Source: Pachyseris speciosa
Taxonomy: Eukaryota > Cnidaria > Anthozoa > Scleractinia > Pachyseridae
NCBI GenBank assembly: GCA_016490735.1
Contig: JAEMWC010001436.1
Span: 62,001 to 126,000 of the forward strand
Direction: 5' to 3'
DNA: 64,000 nucleotides
The stretch's first letter is position 1; every line of letters begins with the position of its first letter. The notes beneath the pieces are model-generated. The model saw nothing but the letters and a program-made list of their open reading frames with translations, searched no databases and had not been told where the DNA came from. Of this stretch, positions 1 to 11,503 are shown in pieces. The position numbers were made by a program, and so were the translations under genes.

Positions 1-910
1 CACATATATGTGCATGTGACATTGGAGTCTTTTATGACTATATACAATGTTAATATGTCTATCACATTGACATTTTAATAATTGTTCCCATAAATGTATT
101 AAAATGGTTCATGTTGCATTGATTATAATTTTTCTGTTGAGTTATTGTTATTATTGTCATTCAAAACTTACAACAGATTTTCATAACAACTGTAACCAAA
201 GTTTTCAAATTTCTATTGTCAAGAAATAAAACGAAATTTTCACCTTACTTTCGACTATAATTTCCATGGCTTCTTTTATCAAAGCAATAGAAAACGTTTT
301 CCCGTATCTACATACTCTGATGCAAATATTGAAATACACGTTCTCGAGGCTACATAACTGTCTCGAATTCTCCCAACCTACCCTCGTACTTGCATCAGAA
401 TACGTAGATACAGAAATACTTATCTCTTGCTTAAAAAGTAAATGGTATTAATTGTTTTTCTCGTTTTTGCAAATGACGATATCACACCCTTACTAGCAGC
501 ACTTTACTTTTGATAAAAACTACTAGTATAGTTTTCAATTCGTTTAACATTGGAAATTGAATAATCCTGCGCGCCATTTAAAGTGGCTCCTACCGATTTC
601 CAGCATTTTCAAGCACTTTTTTTCGGTGGATCCCTACTACCAATCTTTATACGTTATTACCTTTAAATTGGTATCAAAGAAATGCCCAATGATTGGTGAA
701 CAAGTTATGAAACCTTTTTCAACATAACAGGTTACCATAGCAACAACATAACCTGTTATTTTAGCTTTAAGTGACAATAACTCAAAAACGAACTCGGAAA
801 CCCCCATTTTTATTTTCGTAAAATAATTGACATAATATAATAAAACTTTTGGCAAGTTTAAAAAAAATTGGTGGAGCGGCTCAGAGCCACCTTCAATTTT
901 TGGAAAATTT
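1..910. other. Non-coding stretch, nothing recognised
   Basis: AT-rich DNA with only short chance open frames (up to about 106 codons, low complexity, no family resemblance). No RNA gene, repeat family or splice-bounded exon could be recognised. Satellite B begins near its right end. Confidence 0.5.
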
Positions 911-1803
911 AAGCGCAGAAAAAATTTCACATTCCGCAAACACAAAAAAAGTTTCAAATTTTTCCAATTTTTGACCCAAAACCATAGACTTACCGCTTAA
1001 GAAAATGCCCAGAAACTCAAAATCCTCATAAGTGGTCTTCTTGGCCTTGTACTCACTCTAAACCATTGCCAACTATCATTTCTTGATCCGTTCTAGCCAG
1101 ACACAAACCAACACACAGAAAACTTTCAAAGGTTGTCAACTTTTGACCCAAATCCAAACACACGAGTGGTTTTTCAGAAAGAAAAGTACGGTGGTTAAGA
1201 CAAAATAGATTTTGGTGGTTATTTAAAAAGCACACAAAGGTGGTCGTTTTGGCCTCGCATCCAATCTAAATGATCGCTATATATCATTTCTTCATGCATT
1301 TTAGCCATAGACAAGCACAGAAAAAAATTTCAATTTTTTTCCAATTTTTGGCCCAAAACCATAGGCTTAACGCTTAAAAAAATGGCCAAAAACTCGAAAT
1401 CCTCATAAGTGCTCATCTTGGCCTTGTAGCAACTCTACACCATTGCTAAATATCATTTCCAACTTTTGACCACAAACCATAGGTTTAACACTTATGAAAA
1501 TGGCCAAAATCTCGAAATCCTCATAAGTGGTCTTCTTGGCCTTGTTCCAACTCTAAACCATTGCTAAATATCATTTCTTGATCCGTTCTAACCAGACACA
1601 AACCAACACAGGAAAAACTTTCAAAGGCTGTCAAATTTTGATCCAAATCCAAACAAATTTGAGTGGTTTTTGACACAGAAAAGTACGGTGGTAAAAACAA
1701 AACAGATTTTGGCGGTTATTTAAATAGCACACAAAGGTGGTCTCCTTTGCCTTGCATTCACTGTAAATCATGGCTATATATCATTTATTGATGCATTTTA
1801 GAT
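911..1803 (-). repeat. Satellite B array, minus orientation
   Basis: Diverged tandem copies of a composite unit whose landmarks recur: a GACCCAAAACCATAG block, a TGGTCTTCTTGGCCTTG block, an ATATCATTTCTTGAT block and a TTTCAAAGGTTGTCAA block. The same family recurs at 51326-53665, where full units are about 380 bp. Copies here are incomplete, with spacing from about 300 to 500 bp. No coding potential is supported. Confidence 0.8.
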
Positions 1804-2300
1804 GGCCTGATCTAAAAATGCATCAATAAATGATATATAGCGATGATTTAGAGTGGACGCGAGGCCAAAAAGACCACCTTTGTGTTCTATTTAAATAACC
1901 ACCAAAATCTATTTTGTTTTAACAACCGTATGTTTCTGTCTCAAAAACCACTCAAATGTGTTTGGACTTGGGTAAAATTTGACAAAATTTGAAAGTTTTT
2001 TCTGTGTTTTGGGTTAGACCGGATCAAGAAATTATATTTAGCAATGGTTTACAGTGGGAACAAGGCGAAGAAGACCACTTATGAAAATTTCGAGGATTTG
2101 GCCATTTCCTGAAGGAGTAAGCGTATGGTGTAAAAAGTGGTAAAAATTGAAACATTTTTCTCTGCTTGTTTATGGCTAAAATGCATCAAGAAATGATGTA
2201 TAGCGATGATTTCGAGTGGACGCAAGGCCAAAAAGACCACCTTTGTGTGCTTTTTAAATAACCACCAAAATCTGTTTCGTCTACCATTAAGCTGTACTAG
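1804..2300 (+). repeat. Satellite B array, plus orientation (inverted relative to its neighbour)
   Basis: This is the same family as 911-1803 but reversed. The switch is head-to-head: about 30 bp on each side of position 1804 are near-perfect reverse complements (TGATGCATTTTAGAT and ATCTAAAAATGCATCA at the centre), and the similarity continues for more than 300 bp into both arms. The result is a large inverted repeat with a loop of only a few bases. Confidence 0.75.
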
Positions 2301-2665
2301 AGATTTGCAATTTCACTTTTTTTAAGGTTAGGGTTAGTTGGGAAATTTTTTTGACCCTTTTCATATGGTTTGCTTATTCTTTGGCTTTTATTTTATTTTT
2401 GGTGTCTCCTAAATATGGGGAAATCCAATAGTTCTGCCTAACCCTTAGGTTTTCTAGAGATTTGCAATTTTGGCTGATGCTATGGTTGTAGCTTAGGTAA
2501 GCTAATGTTTTTTGACCCTTTCCCTATGTTTTGTTTATTCTTTGGCTTTAATTTCAGCTTTAGGGATCTCCTAAATAAGAGGAATCCCAATACTTTTGTC
2601 TAACTTGAAGCTTTTCTATAGATTCGCAATTGTGGCAGTTTTTTTAAGGTTGGCGCTAGTTGGGG
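2301..2665 (+). repeat. Satellite A, F polarity (two diverged monomers)
   Basis: Two copies of the roughly 160 bp satellite A monomer in F polarity, recognised by GGATCTCCTAAATATGGGGA followed by CCAATAG and then CTAACCCTAAGCTTTTCT-like sequence. A telomere-like GGTTAGGGTTAG occurs at 2326-2337. The right edge joins satellite B through the shared string GGGGTA. Confidence 0.75.
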
Positions 2666-3215
2666 TACAAGGCCAAGAAGACCACTTACGAGGATTTCGA
2701 GTTTTAAGCCATTTTCGTAAGGAAAGCTATCAAGCTATTAAGCGTGAGTGACACACTCTTAAGTGTGAGTGTCCTATAAGAGATGCCACTGTTGGATTGG
2801 TTAGTAGAATGGTTTTGGGTCAAAAATTGGAAAAATTTGCAATTTTTTTCTATGCTTGTCTATGGCCAAAATGCATCAAGAAATGATTTATAGCGATGCC
2901 TTAGAGTAGAGGCAAGGCCAAAAGGACCACCTTTGTGTGCTATTTTAAATAACCATTAAAATCTGTTACGTTTTAACAACCGTACTTTTCTTTCTCAAAA
3001 ACCACTCAAATTTGTTTTGATATGGGTGAAAACTTGACAAACTCTGAAAGATTTTTCTGTGTCTGTTTAAGTCTGGTTAGAATGGATCAAGAAATGATAG
3101 CCAGCAATGGTTTAGAGTGAGTACAAGGCCAAGAAGAGCACATATGAGGATTTCGAGTTTTTGGCCATTTCCTTAGGATGAAAACTTCTAAAAGTTTGAA
3201 AGTTTTTTCTGTCCT
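2666..3215 (+). repeat. Satellite B, plus orientation
   Basis: One and a half composite satellite B units in plus orientation (CAAGGCCAAGAAGACCACTT, then AAAATGCATCAAGAAATGAT, and so on). About 80 bp of unrelated sequence is inserted near 2716-2800, where GTGAGTGACACACTC and GTGTGAGTGTCC form a small imperfect repeat. Confidence 0.7.
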
Positions 3216-3904
3216 TATCTATACTTTAGGAAAACATATGCAACGTGTAAAAAATCTTCCCTTAACTAACCCCAACCTAAACCACAGCAAAACTTGCAAA
3301 TCTTTAGAAAAGCTTAGGTTTAGAGAAAGCAATTGGAATTGCCCATATTTAGGATATCTCCAAAGCTGAAATCAAACGCAATCATTAAGAAAACATTTGT
3401 AAAGGGTATAAAAACGTACCAAGACTAACCCCAAACATAACAACAGACAAAATTGCAAATCTGCATGAAGTCTTACCGTTAGAGAAAACTTTTGGAAGTC
3501 CCCATATTTAGGAGATCCCCAAAGCTGAAATCAAAGCCACTCATTAAGCAAAACATACGCAAAGTGTAAAATATCTTACCCCAACTCACCCCAACCTTAA
3601 CCAAAGCTCAAATTGCAAATCTTTACGAAAGCTTAGGGTTAGACAAAACCTATTGGAATTCTCCATATTTAGAAGATCGCCAAAACTGAAATAAAATCCA
3701 ATCATTAAGAAAAACATTCGAAAAGGATATAAAAACTTACCCCAAATAACCCCAACCCTAACAAAAGCCAAAATTGCAAATCTGTAGAAAAGGTTAGCGT
3801 TAGACTACATTATTACAATTCCCGTTATTTAGGAGGTCCCCAAAGCTGAAATCAAAGCCATTCATTAAGCAACACATACCCAATGTGTAGAAAATCTTAC
3901 CCAA
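3216..3904 (-). repeat. Satellite A, R polarity
   Basis: About four diverged monomers in R polarity (CTATTGGAATTCCCCATATT, then AGGAGATCCCCAAAGCTGAA). Open frames here are shadows of the repeat. Confidence 0.8.
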
Positions 3905-4442
3905 CTAACCCTAAGCTTTTCTAAACATTTGCAATTTTAGCCTGGTTAAGGTTAGGGTTAGTTGGGGTAAGACTTTTCACACTTTGTGTATGTTTTGCTG
4001 AATGAATGGCTTTGATTTCAGCTTTGGGGATTTTCTAAATATTGGGAATTCCAATAGTTTTGTCTAACCCAAAGCTTTTTGACAGAATGGCTATTTTGGC
4101 TGTTGTTAGGGCTGGGGTTAGTTGGGATAAGTTTTTATACTCTTTGCGAATGTTTTAGTAAATGATTGACTTTGATTTCAGCTTTGGGGATTTTCTAAAT
4201 ATTGGGAATTCCAATAGTTTTGTCTAACCCAAAGCTTTTTGACAGAATGGCTATTTTGGCTGTTGTTAGGGCTGGGGTTAGTTGGGATAAGTTTTTATAC
4301 TCTTTGCGAATGTTTTAGTAAATGATTGACTTTGATTTCAGCTTTGGGGATATCCTAAATATGGGGAATTCCAATAGTTTTTCTCTAACCCTAAGCTTTT
4401 CTAAAGATTTGAAATTTTTGCTGAGGTTAAGGTTGGGGTTAG
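3905..4442 (+). repeat. Satellite A segment inverted to F polarity between telomere-like motifs
   Basis: About 3.4 monomers in F polarity, flanked on both sides by R-polarity monomers. The left boundary is CTAACCCTAA (3905-3914) and the right boundary GGGGTTAG (about 4435-4442). Each motif is shared by the F and R monomers meeting there. Two monomers inside (about 4020-4180 and 4181-4341) are identical by eye over their whole length, so a local tandem duplication is recent relative to the rest. Confidence 0.75.
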
Positions 4443-5036
4443 AGAAAACTATTAGAATTACCCATCTTTAGAAAAGGGTATAAAAACTTACCAAACGAAC
4501 CCCAAAACTAACAAAAGCCAAAATTCCAAACCTGTAGAAAAGCTTAGGGTTAGACAAGACTCTTAGAATTCTCCTTATTTAGGAGATCCCCAAAGCTGAA
4601 ATCAAAGCCATTGAATAAGCAAAACATACGCAAAGTGTAAAATATCTTACCACAACTCACCCCAAACTTAACCACAACTCAAATTGCAATCTTTAGGAAA
4701 GCTTAGGGTTAGACAAAACTATTGGAATTCCCCATATTTAGGAGATCCCCAAAGCTGAAATCAAAGCCATGTTTAAGCAAAACATACACAAAGTGTAAAA
4801 AATCTTACCACAACTCCCAACCTCAAACACAGCCAAAATTTAAAATTTTTTAGAAAAGCGTAGGGTTATACAAAACTATTGGAATTCCCCATATTTAGAA
4901 GATCGCCAAAGCTGAAATCAAATCCAATCATTAAGAAAAACATTCGAAAAGGGTATAAAAACTTACCCCAACTTACCCAACTCTAACAACAGCCAAAATT
5001 GCAAATTAGTAGAAAAGCTTAGGGTTAGACAAGCAT
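4443..5036 (-). repeat. Satellite A, R polarity
   Basis: Three to four diverged R-polarity monomers, interrupted at the right by a terminal-inverted-repeat insertion. Monomers resume after it at 6370. Confidence 0.8.
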
Positions 5037-6369
5037 CTCAGGTATATGGTGTAGCGGCAAGCGAACGTCAAGGCCGAATGAAGCGCCAAGAAAATCGCCA
5101 CCGGAGGAAATACCAAGCCAAACCAGGGGATTTATTACGGAGACATAGCTTTAATCAATCTCGTAAACTGTAAGCGAATTAAAAAGGGGACTTATATAAA
5201 CAATTGTATTCAATTAAACACGTGGCAACATAACAGCGTAAATGAATCTAACATAATAAAAGGAACTAATAAATGAACTAAGTGCCACGGCAAACACAAA
5301 TATATGTACAGAATATAAACACGAAATAAATAAGAGAGAGCTTGCCCAAAACGAGATAAAAGAAAATTATAACTAGAAATAGCCGCTCGATGATACGAGG
5401 GCGATGACTACATAATACACACAAAAGCATAAGTTCATAACAAAAGAAACGCTACTTTGCATAAATGGGGCAAGCTACAGAAGTGAAAACAAACGAATAC
5501 AACTTACATATCGGTCCCTATACGCCGGTGGCTTGAAAACCAAACAACTTAAACTTCAGATGAACGACGTGAACGATGAACAGCGAATAGTGAAAGGGCG
5601 TAAGATACAAGAACTAAAAATCAGCGGGAGAGAAGGACTATCCAAAGGAATCAAATGGCACAATGGCCAACTGTAACGCAAATGTCACGCAATTTAAAGT
5701 CACGCATTTACATATGGGGCAGTTGAAATGAAAGTTTAAATATTGGGGGGTGGTCTATCTCTGAAAGTCCCAACAATCTTAACATGAAACTTACCCAAGA
5801 GCTCAAACTTGTTATCAAAGTTCATTTAGAAGGGTAACTGTTACATAAATGATCATGTGACTCTTTAAGGTATCTAATTTCCTTTGTTTTCTTTTGACAA
5901 GATGCACACTACCTTAGAGCAAATATATCTTAGAACTAACGTTTAGATCATGTTAGGTGGCAGAAGTTGTACATGAAACTAACTGGAAGGCATGTCCAGG
6001 TCACGCGACTAATGAATTGTCACGACTTTATTGTCACACAATGTCGAAAAAATGTACATCCGGGACAAGGAGTACACCATTCCAATTGGATTTGGAAACT
6101 GCCCCCAACAGTTAGGGATAAAAGCTGCTAAAAGTCTCAATAACAGTTGTTTTTTCCTTGTGTGCAGAACCATTAAAGTAAAAACCGGAAATGTCACATA
6201 AAGTGGTCACGCAATTCGTCTCCATGACAACAAGGGTGCCAATTAAGCTATCTCTACAGGCCGAAGGCCATGGCCAAGTCTCACTATTATCGTTTCTTCG
6301 GTTTCAAAGTTAGACCACCCCCTTACTTTCTGGGACCAAAGAACAAGCCCACTCCTTAATATACCTGAG
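5037..6369. mobile_element. Candidate non-autonomous element with 11 bp TIRs inside satellite A
   Basis: 1.33 kb of non-satellite DNA splits a satellite A monomer. The left end reads CTCAGGTATAT (5037-5047) and the right end is its exact reverse complement ATATACCTGAG (6359-6369). An internal inverted pair is also visible: GGGGGTGGTCTA near 5746 and TAGACCACCCCC near 6311. I could not define a clean target-site duplication, because the flanking monomer is altered at the right edge. No transposase-like frame is present, so the element is non-autonomous if it is a transposon. The superfamily is unknown. Confidence 0.45.
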
Positions 6370-6688
6370 CTATTTAAATTGGCCATCTATAGGAGATCCC
6401 CAAAGCTGAAATCAAAGCCATTCATTAAGTAAAACATGCGCAAGGTGTAAAAAGCTTACCGCAACTAACCCCAACCCTAAAAACAGACAAAATTGCAAAT
6501 TTGTAGAAAAGCTTAGGGTTTGACAAAAATATTGGAATTCCCCATATTTAGGAGATCCCCAAAAGCTGAAATGAAAACCATTCATTAAGCAAAACATACG
6601 CAAAATGTAAAAAATCTTACCCCAACTCACCCCAAACTTAACCGCAGCTCAAATTGCAAATCTTTAGGAAAGCTTAAGGTTAGACAAA
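6370..6688 (-). repeat. Satellite A, R polarity
   Basis: Two diverged R-polarity monomers between two insertions. The second is interrupted after GTTAGACAAA at 6688 and continues at 8506. Confidence 0.85.
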
Positions 6689-8505
6689 CCCGTACGAAAC
6701 TAGCAGATCTGCAGCAGATCTGTAACAGATCTGTTTTGGCAAAAACAGACTAACAGCAGACTAATTTATCGTCTGCAGCGTCTGTTTTCAGTCTGTGCAG
6801 ACTTAAGTGCCTTGATCGTCTGCAACAATTTTGAGCTGCAGACGAGAAACAGATCAAAAACAGATCTGCAGATAATCTGCTAAGTCTGTAAGAAATCTGC
6901 AACATGTTGGATTCCAAACCCCGGCTCTTGATGTTCACATGTCGTCTGCGCGACCAATTCGTTACAAATACGGTAGTTATCAATGAACCAATTTCTACGC
7001 AGTACATTTGTATGTCGAATCGGAGTGCCACAGGAAATGAATACATGCGGTAGATGGATTCCTTTAGTTTGTAATTTAGCTCAGTAAAGTCCGCAGCATC
7101 GCCAGGGGTTAGTTTTCCACCCATTCAATGTCCACAGCAACGTATTATGAAACTTCATGTTTGCATGTAGTATTATTTTCATTCTCTCAGGTGACATGCA
7201 CATGTTGTTTGTCTAGATAAAAGATAAGCCGAGAAGCACGCTCCACAATGTTGAGAAACCACTGAATCTTACACGATCAAAAACACGAGAGGTCCTTTTC
7301 ATCTGCAAAAAATAGTCTTTTGGATGAAGAGAAGATAGTAGATTACGATAGCGACTTGAAGCGCCTAGTTGGAACGTGACTTTCAAGTCCCTTGGGACAT
7401 TTGAGACAACGTGTGTTGTACTGTTGTTGCAATTTTGTGACCATCTCGTGTTACAACGGTGATTGAAATAACCGTTTGAACTATTGTGGCTGGTTAAAAA
7501 CTAAAAGCGGGCAAATTGAAGTAGGAGTGTCTTAATTTCGGGATAAAAAGTGCGGAAATGGCTCTTGGATTTTGCCAGGACGTTATTAATATGTGACCCG
7601 AAAGAATGAAAGGACTGATTTTCTGGGCATCCTTGTTGGGGTTTATCCATGGAAGCATTTCTGGTGTATCAGTTTTTGGCGGGCGCTGGATGAATGTGAT
7701 GTACGTACTCCTGTTTGCTGTAAAAGTGAACTGATTACTGCAGGAAAGTTGCAAACAGTCCTGAAAAGAATTTTGCAGGTTATTGATGTAGATAATTGAA
7801 ATGAAGCAGACTGATCGAGACTGATATACAAGGTGAGCAACTTTTACCGCTCTGTTTGTTGTTGTAGAAGAACAAATAGCGCCACCGGCGAACAAAATTC
7901 AAATGGTGCCGTGTTTCTTTGGTGTTCATTAGTTCTGTAAGTTGGCAGTGTTAGATAATTGAAGTTGATACAATTCACTGTATTGTAATAAGTTGAAAGT
8001 TTTTCCTTGCGGTCATCAGCGAACATGAATTCAGCGTTAACTTAAGCCGTCATTTCGGAGCTGAACAAAATTAAAATAATTTTGCCGATTGATTAATGTT
8101 GTACCGTGGTGGTAGCGTAATTTTATACTAGCTGTACTAATAAGCTTTGTTTCCCTTGTAATGGATATACTTCTGTTATGATTTTATACAAAGATGTTGG
8201 CCTCAATTTTAAAATAAATGATGTTTGATTTGTGAAGATCATCTGCTTTTTGTCTGCTAATTGTATATGCCAAATGCCCTCGTCTGCAGAACATCTGCAG
8301 ATCTGCAGAACCTCTGCAGATGTTCTGCAGATGTTTTGCAGACATTCTGCAGATATTCTGCAGACATTCTGCAGATATTCTGCAGACATTCTGCAGACAA
8401 TCTGCAGATGATCTGTAGTTGATCTGTAGACTATCTGCAGATCTGCTAGCACATCTGTAGCAGATCTGCAGCAGACTATAAACAGATCTGCTGGTTTCCT
8501 ACGGG
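6689..8505. mobile_element. DNA-transposon-like element with 23 bp TIRs and CAGATCTG/TCTGCAGA subterminal arrays
   Basis: The 1817 bp insertion splits a satellite A monomer exactly between GTTAGACAAA and AAACTATTGG. The ends are inverted repeats of 23 bp with two mismatches: left CCCGTACGAAAC then TAGCAGATCTG (6689-6711); right, read from the other strand, CCCGTAGGAAAC then CAGCAGATCTG. The flanks imply a target duplication of 2-3 A residues; its length is ambiguous because of the A-run. The outer 200 bp on each side are packed with palindromic 8-mers CAGATCTG and TCTGCAGA. A minus-strand frame of 124 codons (7124-6750) and shorter ones lie inside, but none resembles a known transposase. The subterminal repeats probably bind the transposase (inference). 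Superfamily not assigned. Confidence 0.8.
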
Positions 8506-9379
8506 AAACTATTGGAATTCCCCATATTTAGGAGATCCCCAAAGCTGAAATCAAAGCCAATCATTAACTAAAGCATTCGCAAAGAGTATAAAAATTTACC
8601 CCAACTAATCCCAACCCTAACAACTGCCAAAATTGCAAATCTGTAGAAAAGCTTTGTTTAGACAAAAGTATTGAAATTCCCCATATTTAGGGATCTCCAA
8701 GGCTGAAATCAAAGCCATTCATTTAAGGAAAACGTACACAAAGTGTAAATAGTATTACCCCAAGTAACCCTAACCTTAACCACAGCCTAAATTGTAAATT
8801 TTTAGAAAAGCTTAGGGTTAGAGAAAACTATTAGAATTACCCATATTTAGCAGATCGCGAAAGCTGAAATTAAAGCCAATTATTAAGAAAAACATTCGAA
8901 AAACTAACCCCAACCTTAAGAAAAGCCAAAATTTCAAATCTGTAGAAAAGCTTAGGGTTAGACGACGCTATTAGAATTCCCCATATTTAGTAGATCCCCA
9001 AAGCTAAATTCAAAGCCATTCATTAAGCAAAGCATACACAAAGTGTGAAAAATCTTACCCCAACTAACCCCAATCTTAACCACAGCCAAAATTGCAAATT
9101 TTTAGAAAAGCTTAGGGTTAGAGAAAACTATTGGAATTCCCCATATTTAGAAGATCGCCAAAGCTGAAATCTAATCCAATGATTAAAAAAAGTTACAGAA
9201 ACTAACCCTAACCCTAACAACAGTCAAAATTGCCAATCTGTAGAAAATCTTAGGGTTAGAGAAAACTATTGGAATTCCCCATATTTATAAGATCCCCAAA
9301 GCTGAAATCAAAGCCATTCATTAAGCAAAAGATACGCAAAGTGTAAAAAATCTTACCCGAACCAACCTCTAACCTCATC
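8506..9379 (-). repeat. Satellite A, R polarity, with an extended telomere-like tract
   Basis: Between five and six diverged monomers. One carries CTAACCCTAACCCTAAC at 9202-9218, nearly three perfect CCCTAA units, the longest telomere-like run I saw in the window. It is followed about 35 bp later by TTAGGGTTAG on the same strand. Confidence 0.85.
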
Positions 9380-9734
9380 GCCAGAAATCAGGGACATTTT
9401 GCTCTATTTGCTGTTTCTTAAAAAAACAAACAGTTTTTACAAGGCCATTTTGATGACCTAGGAGACTGGGAACTAGTTTACAACATGGATAAATAAAATA
9501 TGGCCGCAGTTTCGAGCAGTGTAAAGATTCCCAAGGTTTTTTATTTCTGTGCATTCATAAAGATGGCGTACTACCAGCTATTCACCTACCGTAAAACTGG
9601 GAATATTCAATAACCTTTGGAAGTATCTTGTCGACAAGAATTGACTCTTTTTTGGACTCTTTGGATACTGCATTTCGGCGCCATTTAGGATGTAATGCGC
9701 ATACCCGTCCGCCATCTTGACCCACATTTCTGGC
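9380..9734. mobile_element. MITE-like insertion, about 355 bp
   Basis: Non-satellite DNA interrupts a satellite A monomer. The left end reads GCCAGAAATCAGGGAC and the reverse complement of the right end reads GCCAGAAATGTGGGTC, an inverted repeat of 16 bp with three mismatches. A GCCGCC/GCCATCTT-type (YY1-like) sequence lies near the right end. No coding frame is supported. The target duplication is unclear: CAT precedes the left end and ATG follows the right end. Confidence 0.55.
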
Positions 9735-10323
9735 AATGACCACAGCCAAAATTCCAAATCGGTAGAAAAGCTTAGAGTTACACAAAACTTTTGGAATTCC
9801 CCATATTTAGAAGGTCCCCAAAGCTGAAATCAAAGCCAATAATTAAGAAAAACATTTGCAAAGGGTATAAAAACTTACTCCAACTAACCCCAACCCTACC
9901 AACAGCAAAAATTGAAAATCTGTAGAAAAGCTTAGGGTTACACAAAACTATTGGAATTTCCCATATCTAAGAGATCCCCAAAGCTGAAATGAAAGCCAAT
10001 AATTAAGAAAAACATTTGCAAAGGGTATAAAAGCTTACCCCAACTAACCCCAACCCTAACAACAGCCAAAATTGCAAATCTGTAGAAAAGCTTAGGGTTA
10101 CACAAAACTATTTGAATTCCCATATTTAGGAGATCTCCAAAGCTGAAATCAAAGCCATTCATTGAGCAAACAAACGCAAAGTGTAAAAATCTTACCCCAA
10201 GTAGCCCAACCTTAACCTCAGCCAAAATTACAAATCTTTAGAAAAGCTTAGGGTTAGAGAAAACTATTGGTATTCCCCATATTTAGGAGATCCCCAACAA
10301 TGAAATCAAAGCCATTCATTAAA
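9735..10323 (-). repeat. Satellite A, R polarity
   Basis: Three to four diverged R-polarity monomers. The last breaks off within GCCATTCATTAA, where the retrotransposon-bearing block begins. Confidence 0.85.
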
Positions 10324-11503
10324 GTGCACCTAACCCCCAAAATGTTTTCCATCTTAAATAATTTGCCTCTGAATTGGAAGCACAACCGTGAAACATTTAT
10401 TGATTCGGTTGAATCTTCGCTTTTCTGTGCCCCGGTAAAGTCTCGAAATTACGACCAAAAACGCCGCCATTTTGTTTCACGACCGAGTTATGGGGAGAAT
10501 GGGTTCAGCGCTTGTATGACGTCATCCAGGGAACGGAATTTCTATTGCGCTCACAAAGTTCTTTGAAGGAAGCTCAATACTTCTAACTCTGAGGGCAAAT
10601 AACACATGATTTTAACCGATAATTTATATTCATAGTATTTTCACATGTAACATTTCTTGCCTAAGAGAAGATTTGATGTTTTGCAAACGAACGAGCCAAA
10701 AACAGACCGGCTGTTCCTGAAAAAAACATTCCCATCGGCTGATCTCACAAGCATTTTATGCCCTTTTGCGGTGAAAACAGAAAATTCCAATGAGGCCGTT
10801 CAGTGAAAAGATCTCCTCTTTAAAACTCGTTTATTGTATAGTGATACAACCCAAACATGTGCGTGTACCATGTTTTCAATGTATCGTGATATTAGGTGTG
10901 CTGCGTGTCGGATACACAGAATTTAACCGCAGCGACACAAAGTAGTCCAGAATGTAACGGCAGCTAAAATAATTGTTCCTCGATATCTACCTTTAGGAAA
11001 ACTTCATCAATCTAACTTCCTTTAAATTTTTCGGCTTTCATGAGTCCTACAGTCTTAGACACAAAAGCTCTATTAAAACCGGTTTCCAACAACAATCAAA
11101 ATATATTTCAGAGGCCATGCTTATTCACTGACAGAAGCCCATGTCACTGATCAATACAAGCAAATTTATAACCCTTATAAATTTAAGTTAATGGGACAAC
11201 CAAGACATATCACACTGTGTGACATACTACCTGGGCAAAGCTCTGCTGTCACGCTCAAAGGTCATTTGTTGCTCATGTGGAAACAACATCCCCTGTCAAA
11301 TATGGCCAATCATATGCTGCTTTTATGCACGTGCGTTGCCATAGTGATTCACCCAATTCATCCCTGCCATGTGCTTCAGCCTAGTTTGTTCACTTTAGCC
11401 TCTGCAAAAAACATTTCTATTTTCTACTCAAGTTTACCTTGAAATACTGGTGCTACGTTCCTTAATCGGTTTAGGAGTGAAGTTCCTTACCTGCCACTGT
11501 ATT
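10324..11503. other. Non-coding flank upstream of the retrotransposon ORFs
   Basis: No gene is supported. It contains GCCGCCATTTTG and, further on, a CRE-type TGACGTCA (near 10517), a pairing also seen in the MITE at 63673-63833. The part next to ORF1 (about 11160-11503) is the likely 5' untranslated or terminal region of the retrotransposon. The open frame at 11191-11442 (83 codons) has no recognisable family. Confidence 0.4.

Noticed and set aside
266..451. 61-codon frame near the left end
   Set aside because: Chance-length frame in AT-rich DNA with no family resemblance and no exon boundaries.
6750..7895. Minus-strand frames of 124 and 133 codons inside the 6689-8505 element as a transposase
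   Set aside because: No catalytic DDE-type spacing or zinc-finger motif is visible, and the frames overlap subterminal repeats and other-strand frames.
8123..8452. 109-codon minus-strand frame with a repeated Cys/Gln pattern
   Set aside because: It is the TCTGCAGA subterminal array of the TIR element read as protein.
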